Shown: piece by piece, positions 10,740 to 19,227 of the stretch
How positions within the stretch are numbered: position 1 is the stretch's first letter
Layout of the letters: each line of letters starts with the position of its first letter
DNA from: Streptomyces halobius
GTDB taxonomy: Bacteria; Actinomycetota; Actinomycetes; Streptomycetales; Streptomycetaceae
DNA: 64,000 nt
Direction of reading: 5' to 3'
NCBI RefSeq assembly: GCF_023277745.1
Contig: NZ_CP086322.1
Coordinates: 7,502,001-7,566,000 of the forward strand
Translations under genes and position numbers: made by a program
Notes under the pieces: generated by a model
Told to the model about the DNA's origin: nothing
Database searches by the model: none
The model's input: only the letters and a program-made list of their open reading frames with translations

Positions 10740-11545
10740 ACGGCACGCACGAGGCCGACGGGGCGTACGCCATGGCCGAGGCGACTGGCACTGCCGAGGC
10801 ACCTGGCACTGCTGAGGCGTACGGCACCGCTGCGCCGTACGCCGAGGACGAGGCGTACGACATCACCGAGAGCCCGCTGGAGAACGCTCCCCAGGGGCGC
10901 ACGGACGTTCCGGAGTCGCCCGATGCCCCCGCCGGGGCGCTCGGCGTCGCGGAGCTGGCGCTGAAGCCCGCGCTGGAGGCCGTCCTGATGGTCGTCGACG
11001 AGCCCGCGACCGAGGAGCACCTGGCCAAGGTGCTGCAGCGGCCCCGCCGGGCGGTCGCGCTGGCGCTGCGCGAGCTGTCCGACGACTACGCCCGCCAGGG
11101 GCGCGGTTTCGATCTGCGGCTGGTGGCCGGCGGCTGGCGGTTCTACTCCCGCGCCGAGTACGCGGACGCCGTGGAGAGCTTCGTCCTGGACGGCCAGCAG
11201 GCCCGGCTCACCCAGGCCGCATTGGAGACTCTGGCCGTGGTCGCGTACCGTCAGCCGGTCAGCCGTTCCCGGGTTTCCGCCGTCCGCGGCGTGAACTGCG
11301 ACGGTGTGATGCGCACGCTCCTCCAGCGCGGCCTGGTGGAGGAGGCGGGAACGGAACCTGAAACAGGTGCGATCCTGTACAGGACGACGAATTACTTTCT
11401 GGAGCGGATGGGCCTGCGCGGCCTGGACGAGCTCCCGGAGCTCGCACCGTTCCTCCCGGAGGCGGACGCGGTCGAGGGCGACTCGCTGGAAGGTATCCCG
11501 TCGTTCGATGTAGACGACAGCGGCGACTCTCAGACGGATCATTGA
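10736..11545 (+). CDS. scpB: Segregation and condensation protein B
   Basis: Winged-helix partner of ScpA in the SMC condensin complex. The GTG at 10736 overlaps the scpA stop (GTGA), which fixes the start. Residues about 63-235 carry the tandem winged helices: LKPALEAVLMVVDEPAT, TQAALETLAVVAYRQPVS and VRGVNCDGVMRTLLQRGLV. The N-terminal 60 residues contain repeated Gly-Thr-Ala-Glu-Ala units that reflect short DNA repeats at about 10786-10835. The stop overlaps the ATG of the next gene by one base. Confidence 0.95.
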   Translation: MNGTHEADGAYAMAEATGTAEAPGTAEAYGTAAPYAEDEAYDITESPLENAPQGRTDVPESPDAPAGALGVAELALKPALEAVLMVVDEPATEEHLAKVLQRPRRAVALALRELSDDYARQGRGFDLRLVAGGWRFYSRAEYADAVESFVLDGQQARLTQAALETLAVVAYRQPVSRSRVSAVRGVNCDGVMRTLLQRGLVEEAGTEPETGAILYRTTNYFLERMGLRGLDELPELAPFLPEADAVEGDSLEGIPSFDVDDSGDSQTDH

Positions 11546-12711
11546 TGCGAAGCAGCGGCAGGAACAGCAGGGACGGCGGGCGCGGTGGGGGCGACTACCG
11601 CGCCGGCGCGGGTGGGGGCACTTCCCGGTCGAAGTCCCCCGGCTACCGCCGGGAGGTACCCCCAGGGGGAAAGCGGGACGAGAAGCAGCAGCGCGCCGGC
11701 CGGCCCCGTCCTGAGGAGCGCCGTTACGATGCGGGCGGATCCGCCGGCGGCGAACGCGGGGGCGGCGGAAAGAGCGGCAGCCGGGGCGCTGCGGCCCGCG
11801 GCGGCGCCAAGGGCGGTCCGCGCACCGGTGCCGTTGCCAAGGGGGCCCGCCCCGGAGGCAAGGGCGCGCCCCAGCGGGGCCGTGGGCAGGCGCCCGCGCG
11901 GCCCCGTGAGCTGGACGCCAAGATCGAGGAGCGCAACCGCGCCCGCCACGACAAGCCGCGGGTCAAGAGCCCCAAGACCTTCGGCGACCAGGAGGGCGAG
12001 CGCCTGCAGAAGGTGCTGGCCAGGGCCGGTATGGGCTCGCGGCGAGCCTGCGAGGAGCTGATCGAGCAGGCACGCGTCGAGGTCAACGGCCGGATCGTCA
12101 TGGAGCAGGGCGTCCGGGTCGACCCGGAGAAGGACGAGATCAAGGTCGACGGCCTGACGGTCGCCACCCAGTCGTATCTCTTCTTCGCGCTCAACAAGCC
12201 CGCCGGCGTCGTCTCCACGATGGAGGACCCGGACGGCCGCCAGTGCCTGGGCGACTACGTCACCAACCGTGAGACGCGGCTGTTCCACGTCGGCCGGCTG
12301 GACACCGAGACCGAGGGCATCATCCTGCTCACCAACCACGGCGAGCTGGCCCACCGTCTGACGCATCCGCGGTACGGCGTGAAGAAGACCTATCTCGCCG
12401 CGATCCAGGGCCCGCTCCCGCGTGACCTGGGCAAGCGGCTCAAGGACGGCATCGAGCTGGAGGACGGCTACGCCCGCGCCGACCACTTCCGGATCGTGGA
12501 GAACACCGGCAAGAACTATCTCGTCGAGGTGACCCTCCACGAGGGCCGTAAGCACATCGTCCGCCGGATGCTCGCCGAGGCCGGCTTCCCGGTGGACAGG
12601 CTGGTCCGTACCAGCTTCGGCCCGATCGCGCTGGGCGACCAGAAGTCCGGCTGGCTGCGCCGGATGACCAACACCGAGGTCGGCATGCTGATGCGCGAGG
12701 TCGAGCTGTAA
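11545..12711 (+). CDS. rluB: 23S rRNA pseudouridine synthase, RsuA/RluB/RluE/RluF family
   Basis: 388 residues. A long basic Gly/Arg/Lys-rich N-terminal tail (about 135 residues, probably RNA binding) precedes an S4 domain (ERLQKVLARAGMGSRRACEE) and the catalytic domain with FALNKPAGVVSTMED and GRLDTETEG, whose Asp is the nucleophile. Position-specific assignment to RluB is by the actinobacterial context (always after scpB). ATG 11545 overlaps the scpB stop as TGATG. The basic tail contains an inserted GGGGGCACTTCCC-type repeat at 11614-11663 (see findings). Confidence 0.92.
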   Translation: MRSSGRNSRDGGRGGGDYRAGAGGGTSRSKSPGYRREVPPGGKRDEKQQRAGRPRPEERRYDAGGSAGGERGGGGKSGSRGAAARGGAKGGPRTGAVAKGARPGGKGAPQRGRGQAPARPRELDAKIEERNRARHDKPRVKSPKTFGDQEGERLQKVLARAGMGSRRACEELIEQARVEVNGRIVMEQGVRVDPEKDEIKVDGLTVATQSYLFFALNKPAGVVSTMEDPDGRQCLGDYVTNRETRLFHVGRLDTETEGIILLTNHGELAHRLTHPRYGVKKTYLAAIQGPLPRDLGKRLKDGIELEDGYARADHFRIVENTGKNYLVEVTLHEGRKHIVRRMLAEAGFPVDRLVRTSFGPIALGDQKSGWLRRMTNTEVGMLMREVEL

Positions 12712-12733
12712 CGCCTTGCGGTGCCGCGACACC

Positions 12734-12765
12734 ACCCCTTAATGTCATCATGACGATTAAAGGGT
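12734..12765. terminator. AT-rich inverted repeat after the scp operon
   Basis: ACCCCTTAATGTCAT, one base, then ATGACGATTAAAGGGT form arms of 15-16 bases with one mismatch and one bulge, 23 bases after the rluB stop. It is far more AT-rich than its surroundings. It probably terminates the operon and the convergent pseudogene; an operator or deletion scar cannot be excluded. Confidence 0.5.
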
Positions 12766-13220
12766 GCTTATTTCATGGGCGCCGGTCAGGCAGGCGATCG
12801 AGTCGGAGTCACCGGAGGTGCAGGCGGCCCGGCGCAGCGCGGTGCCGAGCCAGTCCTCCCGGTAGATGGTGCGGTGGGCGTGGGCGTACACACGCAGCAG
12901 GGCGGGCAGCTCGGCCGGGCGTGCGTCGTCGGCCAGGGCCCGTACGGCGTACGCGGTCAGGTCGGCGGCGGCGAGGGCTGTGGGGTGCCCGTGGGTCAGC
13001 GCGGCCTGAAGCTGTGCGGCGCCGGCGCGCCGGCGCGGGCCCAGCCCCGGCACGAGCCCGATCGGCGCGACCCGCATATCGGCGCCGCAGCCCTTCGACC
13101 CGATCTGGCTGGCCTGCGTCCAGGACCGCTCCTGGGCGCTGAGCAGCTCGCAGGCGCGGAGGCGGACGGCACGCCCCTCCAGGCGCTCCAGACCCCGGCT
13201 CCAGGCCCTGCTCAGGTCCC
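12757..13220 (-). pseudogene. ADP-ribosylglycohydrolase (DraG-like) remnant
   Basis: The minus frame reads QIGSKGCGADMRVAPIGLVP, ALTHGHPTALAAADLTAYAV and then REDWLG joined directly to TALRRAACTSGDSDSIACLT, ending after 6 further residues. The SKGCGxxMRVAPxG, THGHP and TSGDSDSIA motifs are hallmarks of ADP-ribosylglycohydrolases, enzymes that remove ADP-ribose from proteins using two magnesium ions. Full-length relatives have about 80 residues between REDWLG and the TSGDSDS motif, and an N-terminal half absent here. The gene therefore carries an N-terminal loss, an internal in-frame deletion and a C-terminal truncation. It overlaps the end of the neighbouring nucleotidyltransferase frame. Confidence 0.75.
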
Positions 13221-14003
13221 GGGCCAGTCCCCGGACCAGGCCCCGGGGCCAGGTCCCCGGCTCAGTTCACCGGCTCCGGGCTCCCAGCCCAGCGCCGACC
13301 CGCGCCGGGCCCGGAACAGGAAGTCCGCCACCCGGGCCCGGTCCGGCTCGGCCGGCAGCGGTGAACGGGACACCGACGCCTCGGCCTCCTCGGACAGCCT
13401 CGCCATCCGGCGCTCCACCGTGTCCCAGGGCACCTCGCCGCGTTTGACCGCCAGCAGCTCCTCACGGGCCCGTCCGACATCCGGCGTGAGGACGCCCGTA
13501 CGGAGCAGATCACGGGACGAGGCCAGCAGCCGCAGCAGATGCATGGCGTGCTTCCAACGGGGCGCGCCGCGCTGCCGCACATCCGCCCGCAGCTGCTTGA
13601 GCTGCCCGGCCGCGTAGCCCGCGAAGGTGCGGTGGACGTGCCGGGACAGGAACGCGTCGCGCAGTGCGAGCAGTTCGCGGCCCGTGGTGTCGACCCGCTC
13701 CACGAGGGGGGAGTGCAGACACTCCAGGATGTTGGGGTTCGCGCGCAGCGCCAGCTCGCAGAACCGCTCCAGCTCCCAGGACAACTCCTCCTCGCGCGGC
13801 CCGTCCACATGGGTCGGCGGCTTCTCGAAGCGCCAGAAGAGCGCGGTCGGCGCGAGATACACCCCGCGCCGGTCGGTGTCGCTGGACTCGGTGGCCAGAC
13901 CGAAGGCACGCGAGCCCATCACGCACGCGTAGACGGTGTGTTCGGCGACCAGGGCGTGACCTGAGGCAGCGGCCGGGGCATGACCTGCGGCATCGGTGGA
14001 CAT
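13212..14003 (-). CDS. Nucleotidyltransferase-domain protein
   Basis: 263 residues from ATG 14003 (MSTDAAG); an upstream GTG at 14081 is in frame but would add an unstructured leader, and no strong ribosome site decides. Near residue 30 the motif MGSRAFGLATESSDTDRRG matches the GS-x10-DxD signature of the polymerase-beta-like nucleotidyltransferase fold, followed by RFEKPPTHVDGP and LECLHSPL blocks shared with actinobacterial homologues. Substrate unknown. The last 25 residues are Gly/Pro-rich and run into the degraded ADP-ribosylglycohydrolase, so the C-terminus may itself be a deletion product. Divergent from aroH. Confidence 0.75.
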   Translation of the reverse strand: MSTDAAGHAPAAASGHALVAEHTVYACVMGSRAFGLATESSDTDRRGVYLAPTALFWRFEKPPTHVDGPREEELSWELERFCELALRANPNILECLHSPLVERVDTTGRELLALRDAFLSRHVHRTFAGYAAGQLKQLRADVRQRGAPRWKHAMHLLRLLASSRDLLRTGVLTPDVGRAREELLAVKRGEVPWDTVERRMARLSEEAEASVSRSPLPAEPDRARVADFLFRARRGSALGWEPGAGELSRGPGPGAWSGDWPGT

Positions 14004-14178
14004 CGGGCGATTGTCGCTGGTCGGGGCGGTGGCTGTCACGGGGATTCCGGCGGACGACGGGCACGGATGGACGACGGGCACGGATGGACGACGTGCACAG
14101 AATGTCGGTGCGGCTGGTTACGCTGATCGTGCGCGCTGACGTGGGGCGTCGGCGGCATCGGACGCAGGGAGCGGAGAC

Positions 14179-14541
14179 GTGGCGGTACGAGCGGTCCGTG
14201 GGGCCGTCCAGCTGGAGCGGGACGACGCGGAGCATATGCAGGAGCAGGTCGCGGAGCTGCTCACCGCCATCCTGGAACGCAACAACCTCCTCGCGGACGA
14301 CCTGATCAGTGTGTGGTTCACCGCCACCCCCGATCTGCACAGCGACTTCCCGGCCGCCGCCGCGCGCGCCCTGGGCATCACGGACGTCCCGCTGATCTGC
14401 GCCCAGGAGCTGGCCGTCACCGGCGCCATGGAGCGGGTGGTACGGGTGCTCGCCCATGTCGAGACCGGACTGTCCAAGGCCGGCATCGCCCATGTCTACC
14501 TCGGCGCGGCCGGGGCACTGCGAAAGGACATCGCGCAGTGA
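14179..14541 (+). CDS. aroH: Chorismate mutase, AroH class
   Basis: Converts chorismate to prephenate on the way to tyrosine and phenylalanine. The 120-residue product is the full AroH-type (pseudo-alpha/beta-barrel trimer) length and has RGAVQLERDDAEHMQ, ISVWFTATPDL and the C-terminal HVYLGAAGALRKD with catalytic Arg-rich positions. GTG 14179 has GGGAG 7 bases upstream. It overlaps the prephenate dehydrogenase gene by four bases, placing two consecutive pathway steps under one ribosome run. Confidence 0.93.
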   Translation: MAVRAVRGAVQLERDDAEHMQEQVAELLTAILERNNLLADDLISVWFTATPDLHSDFPAAAARALGITDVPLICAQELAVTGAMERVVRVLAHVETGLSKAGIAHVYLGAAGALRKDIAQ

Positions 14542-15623
14542 GGACCGCACTCGTCATCGGCACCGGCCTGATCGGCACCTCCGCCGCGCTCGCGCTGAAC
14601 GCGCGGGGCGTGCAGGTGTTCCTGGAGGACCACGACCACGCCCAGGCCCTGACGGCCGCCGCGCTCGGCGCCGGTGCCGCGGAGGCGCCCCCCGGCCCGG
14701 TCGATCTGGCCATCGTGGCGGTACCGCCCGCCCATGTCGCGTCGGCGCTGGCGGACGCCATCCGGCGCGGCGCGGCCCGCGCGTACATCGACGTCGCCAG
14801 CGTCAAGGGCGGCCCGCGCCGCGAGCTGGAGGCGATGGGCTGCGATCTGTCCGGTTACCTCGGCACCCACCCGATGTCCGGCAAGGAGCGCTCGGGGCCG
14901 CTGGCCGCCACCGCCGACCTCTTCGAGGGCCGCCCCTGGGTGCTCACCCCGTCCCGCGACGGCGACACCGAGGTGCTCAACCTCGCCCTGGAGCTGGTCG
15001 CGCTCTGCCGGGCCGTCCCGGTGGTGATGGACGCGGACGCCCACGACCGCGCCGTCGCCCTGGTCTCGCACACCCCGCAGCTGATCTCCAGTCTCCTCGC
15101 CGCCCGTCTCAGGGGCGCCGACGAGACCGCCGTACGCCTCTGCGGCCAGGGCATCCGGGATGTGACGCGGATCGCGGCCTCCGACCCGGCGATGTGGATC
15201 GACATCCTCTCCGCCAACCCCGGCCCGGTCGCCGATGTGCTGTCCGGGATCGCCGCCGACCTGGACGCGACGGTACGGTCGCTGCGGTCCCTGGAGTCCG
15301 CCGACGAGGACAAGCGCGGCGACGGCGCCGACGGCATCGAGGACGTGCTGCGGCGCGGCAACGCCGGGCGGGAGCGGGTGCCCGGCAAGCACGGCGCCGC
15401 CCCGGCCGCGTACGAGATCGTCGCCGTCCACATCGGCGACCAGCCCGGCGAGCTGGCCCGGATCTTCGCCGACGCCGGCCGGGCCGGGGTCAACATCGAG
15501 GACGTCCGCATCGAGCACGCCACGGGTCAGCAGGCCGGCTTCATCCAGCTCATGGTGGAGCCGTCGGCGGTGCCGGTGCTCACCGCGGAGCTGCGCGAGC
15601 GGGGCTGGTCCATCCGCCAGTGA
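14538..15623 (+). CDS. tyrA: Prephenate dehydrogenase with ACT domain
   Basis: NAD-dependent oxidative decarboxylation of prephenate to 4-hydroxyphenylpyruvate for tyrosine synthesis. 361 residues from GTG 14538, which overlaps the aroH stop as GTGA. The N-terminus has the Rossmann motif VIGTGLIGTSAA; the catalytic GTHPMSGKERSG segment, with the His that interacts with substrate, lies near residue 115. A C-terminal ACT domain from about residue 290 (YEIVAVHIGDQPGELARIF) suggests allosteric control by an amino acid, presumably tyrosine. Confidence 0.93.
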   Translation: MRTALVIGTGLIGTSAALALNARGVQVFLEDHDHAQALTAAALGAGAAEAPPGPVDLAIVAVPPAHVASALADAIRRGAARAYIDVASVKGGPRRELEAMGCDLSGYLGTHPMSGKERSGPLAATADLFEGRPWVLTPSRDGDTEVLNLALELVALCRAVPVVMDADAHDRAVALVSHTPQLISSLLAARLRGADETAVRLCGQGIRDVTRIAASDPAMWIDILSANPGPVADVLSGIAADLDATVRSLRSLESADEDKRGDGADGIEDVLRRGNAGRERVPGKHGAAPAAYEIVAVHIGDQPGELARIFADAGRAGVNIEDVRIEHATGQQAGFIQLMVEPSAVPVLTAELRERGWSIRQ

Positions 15624-15723
15624 CACCGTGGACGGCGCCATGCGGGTGAGCCAGTAACCTTGTGCGAGGCCCTTTGTCGCCGTGGACCCCGCCCCCCGTG
15701 TCTCAAGAAAGGTGTTCGTCACC

Positions 15724-16446
15724 GTGGAAACCGCCGCCCGGACCGCCCCGGCTGCAGTGATTGTCGCCATCGACGGCCCCGCTGGCACGGGCAAGTCCAG
15801 CACGTCCAAGGCCGTGGCCGCCACGCTGGGCCTCGGCTACCTCGACACGGGTGCCCAGTACCGCGCGATCACGTGGTGGATGCTGACCAACGGGATCGAC
15901 GTCCAGGACGCGACCGCGGTCGCCGACGCCGCCGCCAAGCCCGTGATCGTCTCCGGCACCGACCCGGCCGCACCGACCATCTCGGTCGACGGTGTGGACG
16001 CCGCGGGCCCGATCCGCAGCCAGGAGGTCACCGCCGCGGTGAGCGCCGTCAGTGCGGTCCCCGAGGTGCGCGCGCGGATCACCGAGCTGCAGCGCACCAT
16101 CGCCTCCGAGGCGCCGCGCGGCATCGTCGTGGAGGGCCGGGACATCGGCATCACGGTCCTGCCCGACGCCGACCTCAAGGTCTTCCTCACCGCCTCGGCC
16201 GAGGCGCGCGCGGCCCGCCGCAACGGCGAGCTCAAGGGCAAGGAGGCCGGCAACCTGGCCGCCACCCGCGAGGCGCTGATGAAGCGGGACGCCGCGGACT
16301 CCTCCCGTCAGACCTCCCCGCTGGCCAAGGCGGACGACGCGGTCGAGGTGGACACCACCGACCTGACGCTGGAGCAGGTCATCGAATGCGTGGTCACCCT
16401 CATCGAGGGGGCCGTCGCCGAAAAGGCGGGGCGGGTCGCTCGGTGA
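15724..16446 (+). CDS. cmk: Cytidylate kinase
   Basis: Phosphorylates CMP and dCMP to the diphosphates. 240 residues with the P-loop IDGPAGTGKSSTSKAVA near residue 13, YLDTGAQYRAITW and VVEGRDIGITVLPDADLKVF, all diagnostic of bacterial Cmk. GTG 15724 is chosen because it gives the usual VETAARTAPAAVIVAIDG start with AAGAAAGG 11 bases upstream; GTGs at 15712 and 15682 are in frame but less likely. Its stop overlaps the next gene by four bases. Confidence 0.95.
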   Translation: METAARTAPAAVIVAIDGPAGTGKSSTSKAVAATLGLGYLDTGAQYRAITWWMLTNGIDVQDATAVADAAAKPVIVSGTDPAAPTISVDGVDAAGPIRSQEVTAAVSAVSAVPEVRARITELQRTIASEAPRGIVVEGRDIGITVLPDADLKVFLTASAEARAARRNGELKGKEAGNLAATREALMKRDAADSSRQTSPLAKADDAVEVDTTDLTLEQVIECVVTLIEGAVAEKAGRVAR

Positions 16447-17183
16447 CGGAGGACGGCAGGGCGCCGAGTCCGGCGGGCGCCTGGGTCCGCCGGCGATTCG
16501 GCTTCCCGAGCGCTACGGGCGTCGGAGCTCGCCGCCGGTCAGGGGTCCCGAGCGCCAAGGGTGCGGCCGTCGGCCGGCGGATCGGGATCGGCCTGATGCA
16601 CGGGCTGTGGCGGCCGCGGGTGCTGGGCGCCTGGCGGGTTCCGTCCGCCGGGCCGGTGATCCTCGCCGTGAACCACGCGCACGGTATCGACGGCCCGATG
16701 CTGATGGGCACCGCGCCCCGGCCGGTGCACTTCCTGATCAAGAAGGAAGCGTTCGTCGGCCCGCTGGACCCGTTTCTGCAGGGCATCGGACAGCTGAAGG
16801 TGGACCGCGACAGCACCGACCGCAAGGCGATCACCGACGCGCTCGGTGTGCTGGACGGCGGCGGGGTGCTGGGGATCTTCCCCGAAGGCACCCGCGGCGA
16901 GGGCGACTTCGCCTCGCTGCGAGCGGGCCTCGCGTACTTCGCGGTGCGCTCCGGCGCCCCCGTCGTGCCGGTCGCGGTCCTCGGCAGCACCGACCGCCAC
17001 AGCAGACTGACCCACGCCGTACCGCCGCTGCGCGCCCGTGTCGACATCGTCTTCGGCGACGCTTTCCGAGCGGGCGACCGCAGCGGGCGCCGCACCCGCA
17101 AGGCGCTGGACGAGGCGACCGGGCGGCTCCAGGAGCGGCTGACCGCCCACCTGGCGGAGGCCAGGCGCCTGACCGGGCGCTGA
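16443..17183 (+). CDS. 1-acyl-sn-glycerol-3-phosphate acyltransferase-like protein (PlsC family)
   Basis: 246 residues starting at GTG 16443 in the GTGA overlap with cmk. The acyltransferase HX4D motif is NHAHGIDGP near residue 76, and FPEGTRGEGDF is the downstream phosphate-binding block. It probably acylates lysophosphatidic acid or a related lipid at the membrane. The first 45 residues hold a duplicated Arg-Arg-Ser-Gly/Phe-Pro-Ser-Ala segment with matching DNA repeats. Neighbours cmk and der are typical for Streptomyces. Confidence 0.88.
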   Translation: MTEDGRAPSPAGAWVRRRFGFPSATGVGARRRSGVPSAKGAAVGRRIGIGLMHGLWRPRVLGAWRVPSAGPVILAVNHAHGIDGPMLMGTAPRPVHFLIKKEAFVGPLDPFLQGIGQLKVDRDSTDRKAITDALGVLDGGGVLGIFPEGTRGEGDFASLRAGLAYFAVRSGAPVVPVAVLGSTDRHSRLTHAVPPLRARVDIVFGDAFRAGDRSGRRTRKALDEATGRLQERLTAHLAEARRLTGR

Positions 17184-17249
17184 CCCACACTTGAGTAGTG
17201 GACCGCGGACGAGCGGTTCACCGACCGACTTGAACGAGGAACGGACTTC

Positions 17250-18710
17250 ATGAACGACCAGACCCACACCGGCGACGAGCACGGTGCGCTTGGCGACGCC
17301 GAGTACGCGGAGTTCATGGAGCTCGCCGCGGAGGAGGGCTTCGACCTTGCGGAGGTCGAGGGCGACATCGCCGCGGCCGGCCACGGCCCGCTGCCCGTAC
17401 TCGCCGTCATCGGCCGTCCCAATGTCGGCAAGTCGACCCTGGTGAACCGCATCATCGGCCGCCGCGAGGCGGTCGTCGAGGACAAGCCGGGCGTCACCCG
17501 CGACCGGGTCACCTACGAGGCGGACTGGAACGGCCGCCGTTTCAAGGTCGTCGACACCGGCGGCTGGGAGCAGGACGTCCTGGGCATCGACGCGTCCGTC
17601 GCGATGCAGGCGGAGTTCGCCATCGAGGCGGCGGACGCGGTCGTCTTCGTCGTGGACTCCAAGGTCGGCGCGACCGACACCGACGAGGCCGTGGTCAAGC
17701 TGCTGCGCCGGTCCGGCAAGCCGGTCGTGCTGGTCGCCAACAAGGTCGACGGCGCGTCCGGCGAGGCCGACGCCGCCATGCTGTGGTCGCTGGGCCTCGG
17801 TGAGCCGTACCCGGTCTCCGCGCTGCACGGCCGCGGCACCGGCGACCTGCTCGACGCCGCCCTTGAGGCGCTGCCCGAGGCGCCCGCGCAGACCTTCGGC
17901 GCCGCGCTCGGCGGCCCCCGTCGGGTCGCACTGATCGGCCGTCCCAACGTCGGCAAGTCGTCGCTGCTGAACAAGGTCGCGGGCGAGGAGCGGGTGGTGG
18001 TCAACGAGATGGCCGGCACCACCCGTGACCCGGTCGACGAGCTGATCGAACTCGGCGGCAAGACCTGGAAGTTCGTGGACACCGCCGGTATCCGCCGCCG
18101 TGTGCACCTCCAGGAGGGCGCCGACTACTACGCCTCGCTGCGTACCGCGGCGGCAGTGGAGAAGGCCGAGGTGGCGGTCGTCCTGATCGACGCTTCCGAG
18201 TCCATCAGCGTCCAGGACCAGCGGATCCTCACGATGGCCGTGGAGGCCGGGCGTGCCCTGGTCATCGCCTACAACAAGTGGGACACCCTCGACGAGGAGC
18301 GCCGCTTCTACCTGGAGCGGGAGATCGAGCGGGACCTCGTCCAGGTCCCGTGGGCGATGCGGGTGAACGTCTCCGCCCGCACCGGCCGCCACATGGAGAA
18401 GCTCGTCCCGGCGATCGAGACCGCGCTGGCCGGCTGGGAGACCCGTATCCCCACCGGGCGGCTGAACGCCTTCCTCGGCGAGATCGTGGCCTCGCACCCG
18501 CACCCCATCCGCGGCGGCAAGCAGCCCCGCATCCTCTTCGGCACCCAGGCCGGCACCAAGCCGCCCCGCTTCGTCCTCTTCGCCTCCGGCTTCCTGGAGG
18601 CCGGCTACCGTCGCTTCATCGAGCGTCGGCTGCGTGAGGAGTTCGGCTTCGAGGGGACGCCGATCCAGATCTCGGTGCGGGTGCGGGAGAAGCGGAGCAA
18701 GAAGAAGTAG
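17250..18710 (+). CDS. der: Ribosome-biogenesis GTPase Der (EngA)
   Basis: Double-GTPase needed for 50S subunit maturation. 486 residues. Two complete G domains: GRPNVGKS at about residues 55 and 230, each followed by DTxG ([18 protein letters not shown]) and NKxD motifs (ANKVDG, YNKWDT). A C-terminal KH-like domain ends in [10 protein letters not shown]. The N-terminal 50 residues before the first G domain are acidic, usual in actinobacteria. ATG 17250 has GAGGAACGG about 8 bases upstream. A 66-base gap from the acyltransferase gene suggests one operon. Confidence 0.97.
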   Translation: MNDQTHTGDEHGALGDAEYAEFMELAAEEGFDLAEVEGDIAAAGHGPLPVLAVIGRPNVGKSTLVNRIIGRREAVVEDKPGVTRDRVTYEADWNGRRFKVVDTGGWEQDVLGIDASVAMQAEFAIEAADAVVFVVDSKVGATDTDEAVVKLLRRSGKPVVLVANKVDGASGEADAAMLWSLGLGEPYPVSALHGRGTGDLLDAALEALPEAPAQTFGAALGGPRRVALIGRPNVGKSSLLNKVAGEERVVVNEMAGTTRDPVDELIELGGKTWKFVDTAGIRRRVHLQEGADYYASLRTAAAVEKAEVAVVLIDASESISVQDQRILTMAVEAGRALVIAYNKWDTLDEERRFYLEREIERDLVQVPWAMRVNVSARTGRHMEKLVPAIETALAGWETRIPTGRLNAFLGEIVASHPHPIRGGKQPRILFGTQAGTKPPRFVLFASGFLEAGYRRFIERRLREEFGFEGTPIQISVRVREKRSKKK

Positions 18711-18765
18711 TGGTGCTCCCTGACCGGGTGGCCCTTCGCGGTCGTGGCCGGGCTGCCCGGCCGGC

Positions 18766-19110
18766 TCAGCGGCCGTGTGACCGGGAGTCCCGCTGGCCCG
18801 GTGGGAGGGCCGCCGGGGCATGGCCCCGCGGATAGTGCGGCTGGCGGCCGACGACCTCCCAGTGGCCCGTCGACGCCGTCGTACGACCCCAGTTCCCGGT
18901 GCCGCGCAGCGATTCCGGGAGCTCCGCCTCGTCCGTACGGTCCCCGGGCAGCGCCCGGAAGGAGCGGCGGTACTCGGCGTACAGCGCGTCATAGATCGGT
19001 GTGCCCGAACCGCGGTCGGTGGTGTGCGTGGACCGGGGTTCGTGCGACGGGCGCATTCCGGGGATCGGATGGGGGTACTGGGCGCGGGAGGAGGGGTCGT
19101 ATGCGTGCAC
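18766..19110 (-). CDS. Short conserved hypothetical protein
   Basis: 114 residues from GTG 19110. The segment GTPIYDALYAEYRRSFRALP is one I associate with small Streptomyces proteins of unknown function. The rest is hydrophilic and Pro-rich, with no membrane segment or metal site. The frame can be extended to a TTG at 19179, but that start falls inside the hairpin at 19166-19212, so the GTG is preferred. Convergent with der. Confidence 0.55.
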   Translation of the reverse strand: MHAYDPSSRAQYPHPIPGMRPSHEPRSTHTTDRGSGTPIYDALYAEYRRSFRALPGDRTDEAELPESLRGTGNWGRTTASTGHWEVVGRQPHYPRGHAPAALPPGQRDSRSHGR

Positions 19111-19165
19111 GTATCTGCCAACGACCTCGATGCCCGGGGGATGCGGCTTTCTCGTGGAAATGGCT

Positions 19166-19212
19166 GATCGCGGGGGCAATCCCGCCCATCAGGCGGTGCC
19201 GCCCCCGCGATC
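19166..19212 (-). terminator. Terminator after the 19228-20049 gene
   Basis: GATCGCGGGGGC (19166-19177) pairs perfectly with GCCCCCGCGATC (19201-19212), with a small internal stem in the loop. It lies just past the stop of the leftward gene ending at 19228. Confidence 0.75.
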
Positions 19213-19227
19213 GGAGTACCGGTCGGG

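Noticed and set aside
14313..14537. Upstream extension of the tyrA frame
   Set aside because: This part is aroH read in another frame. The GTG at 14538 with the GTGA overlap gives the normal TyrA N-terminus. The extensions upstream of cmk/plsC (15660) and of the WYL gene (22768) were rejected for the same reason.
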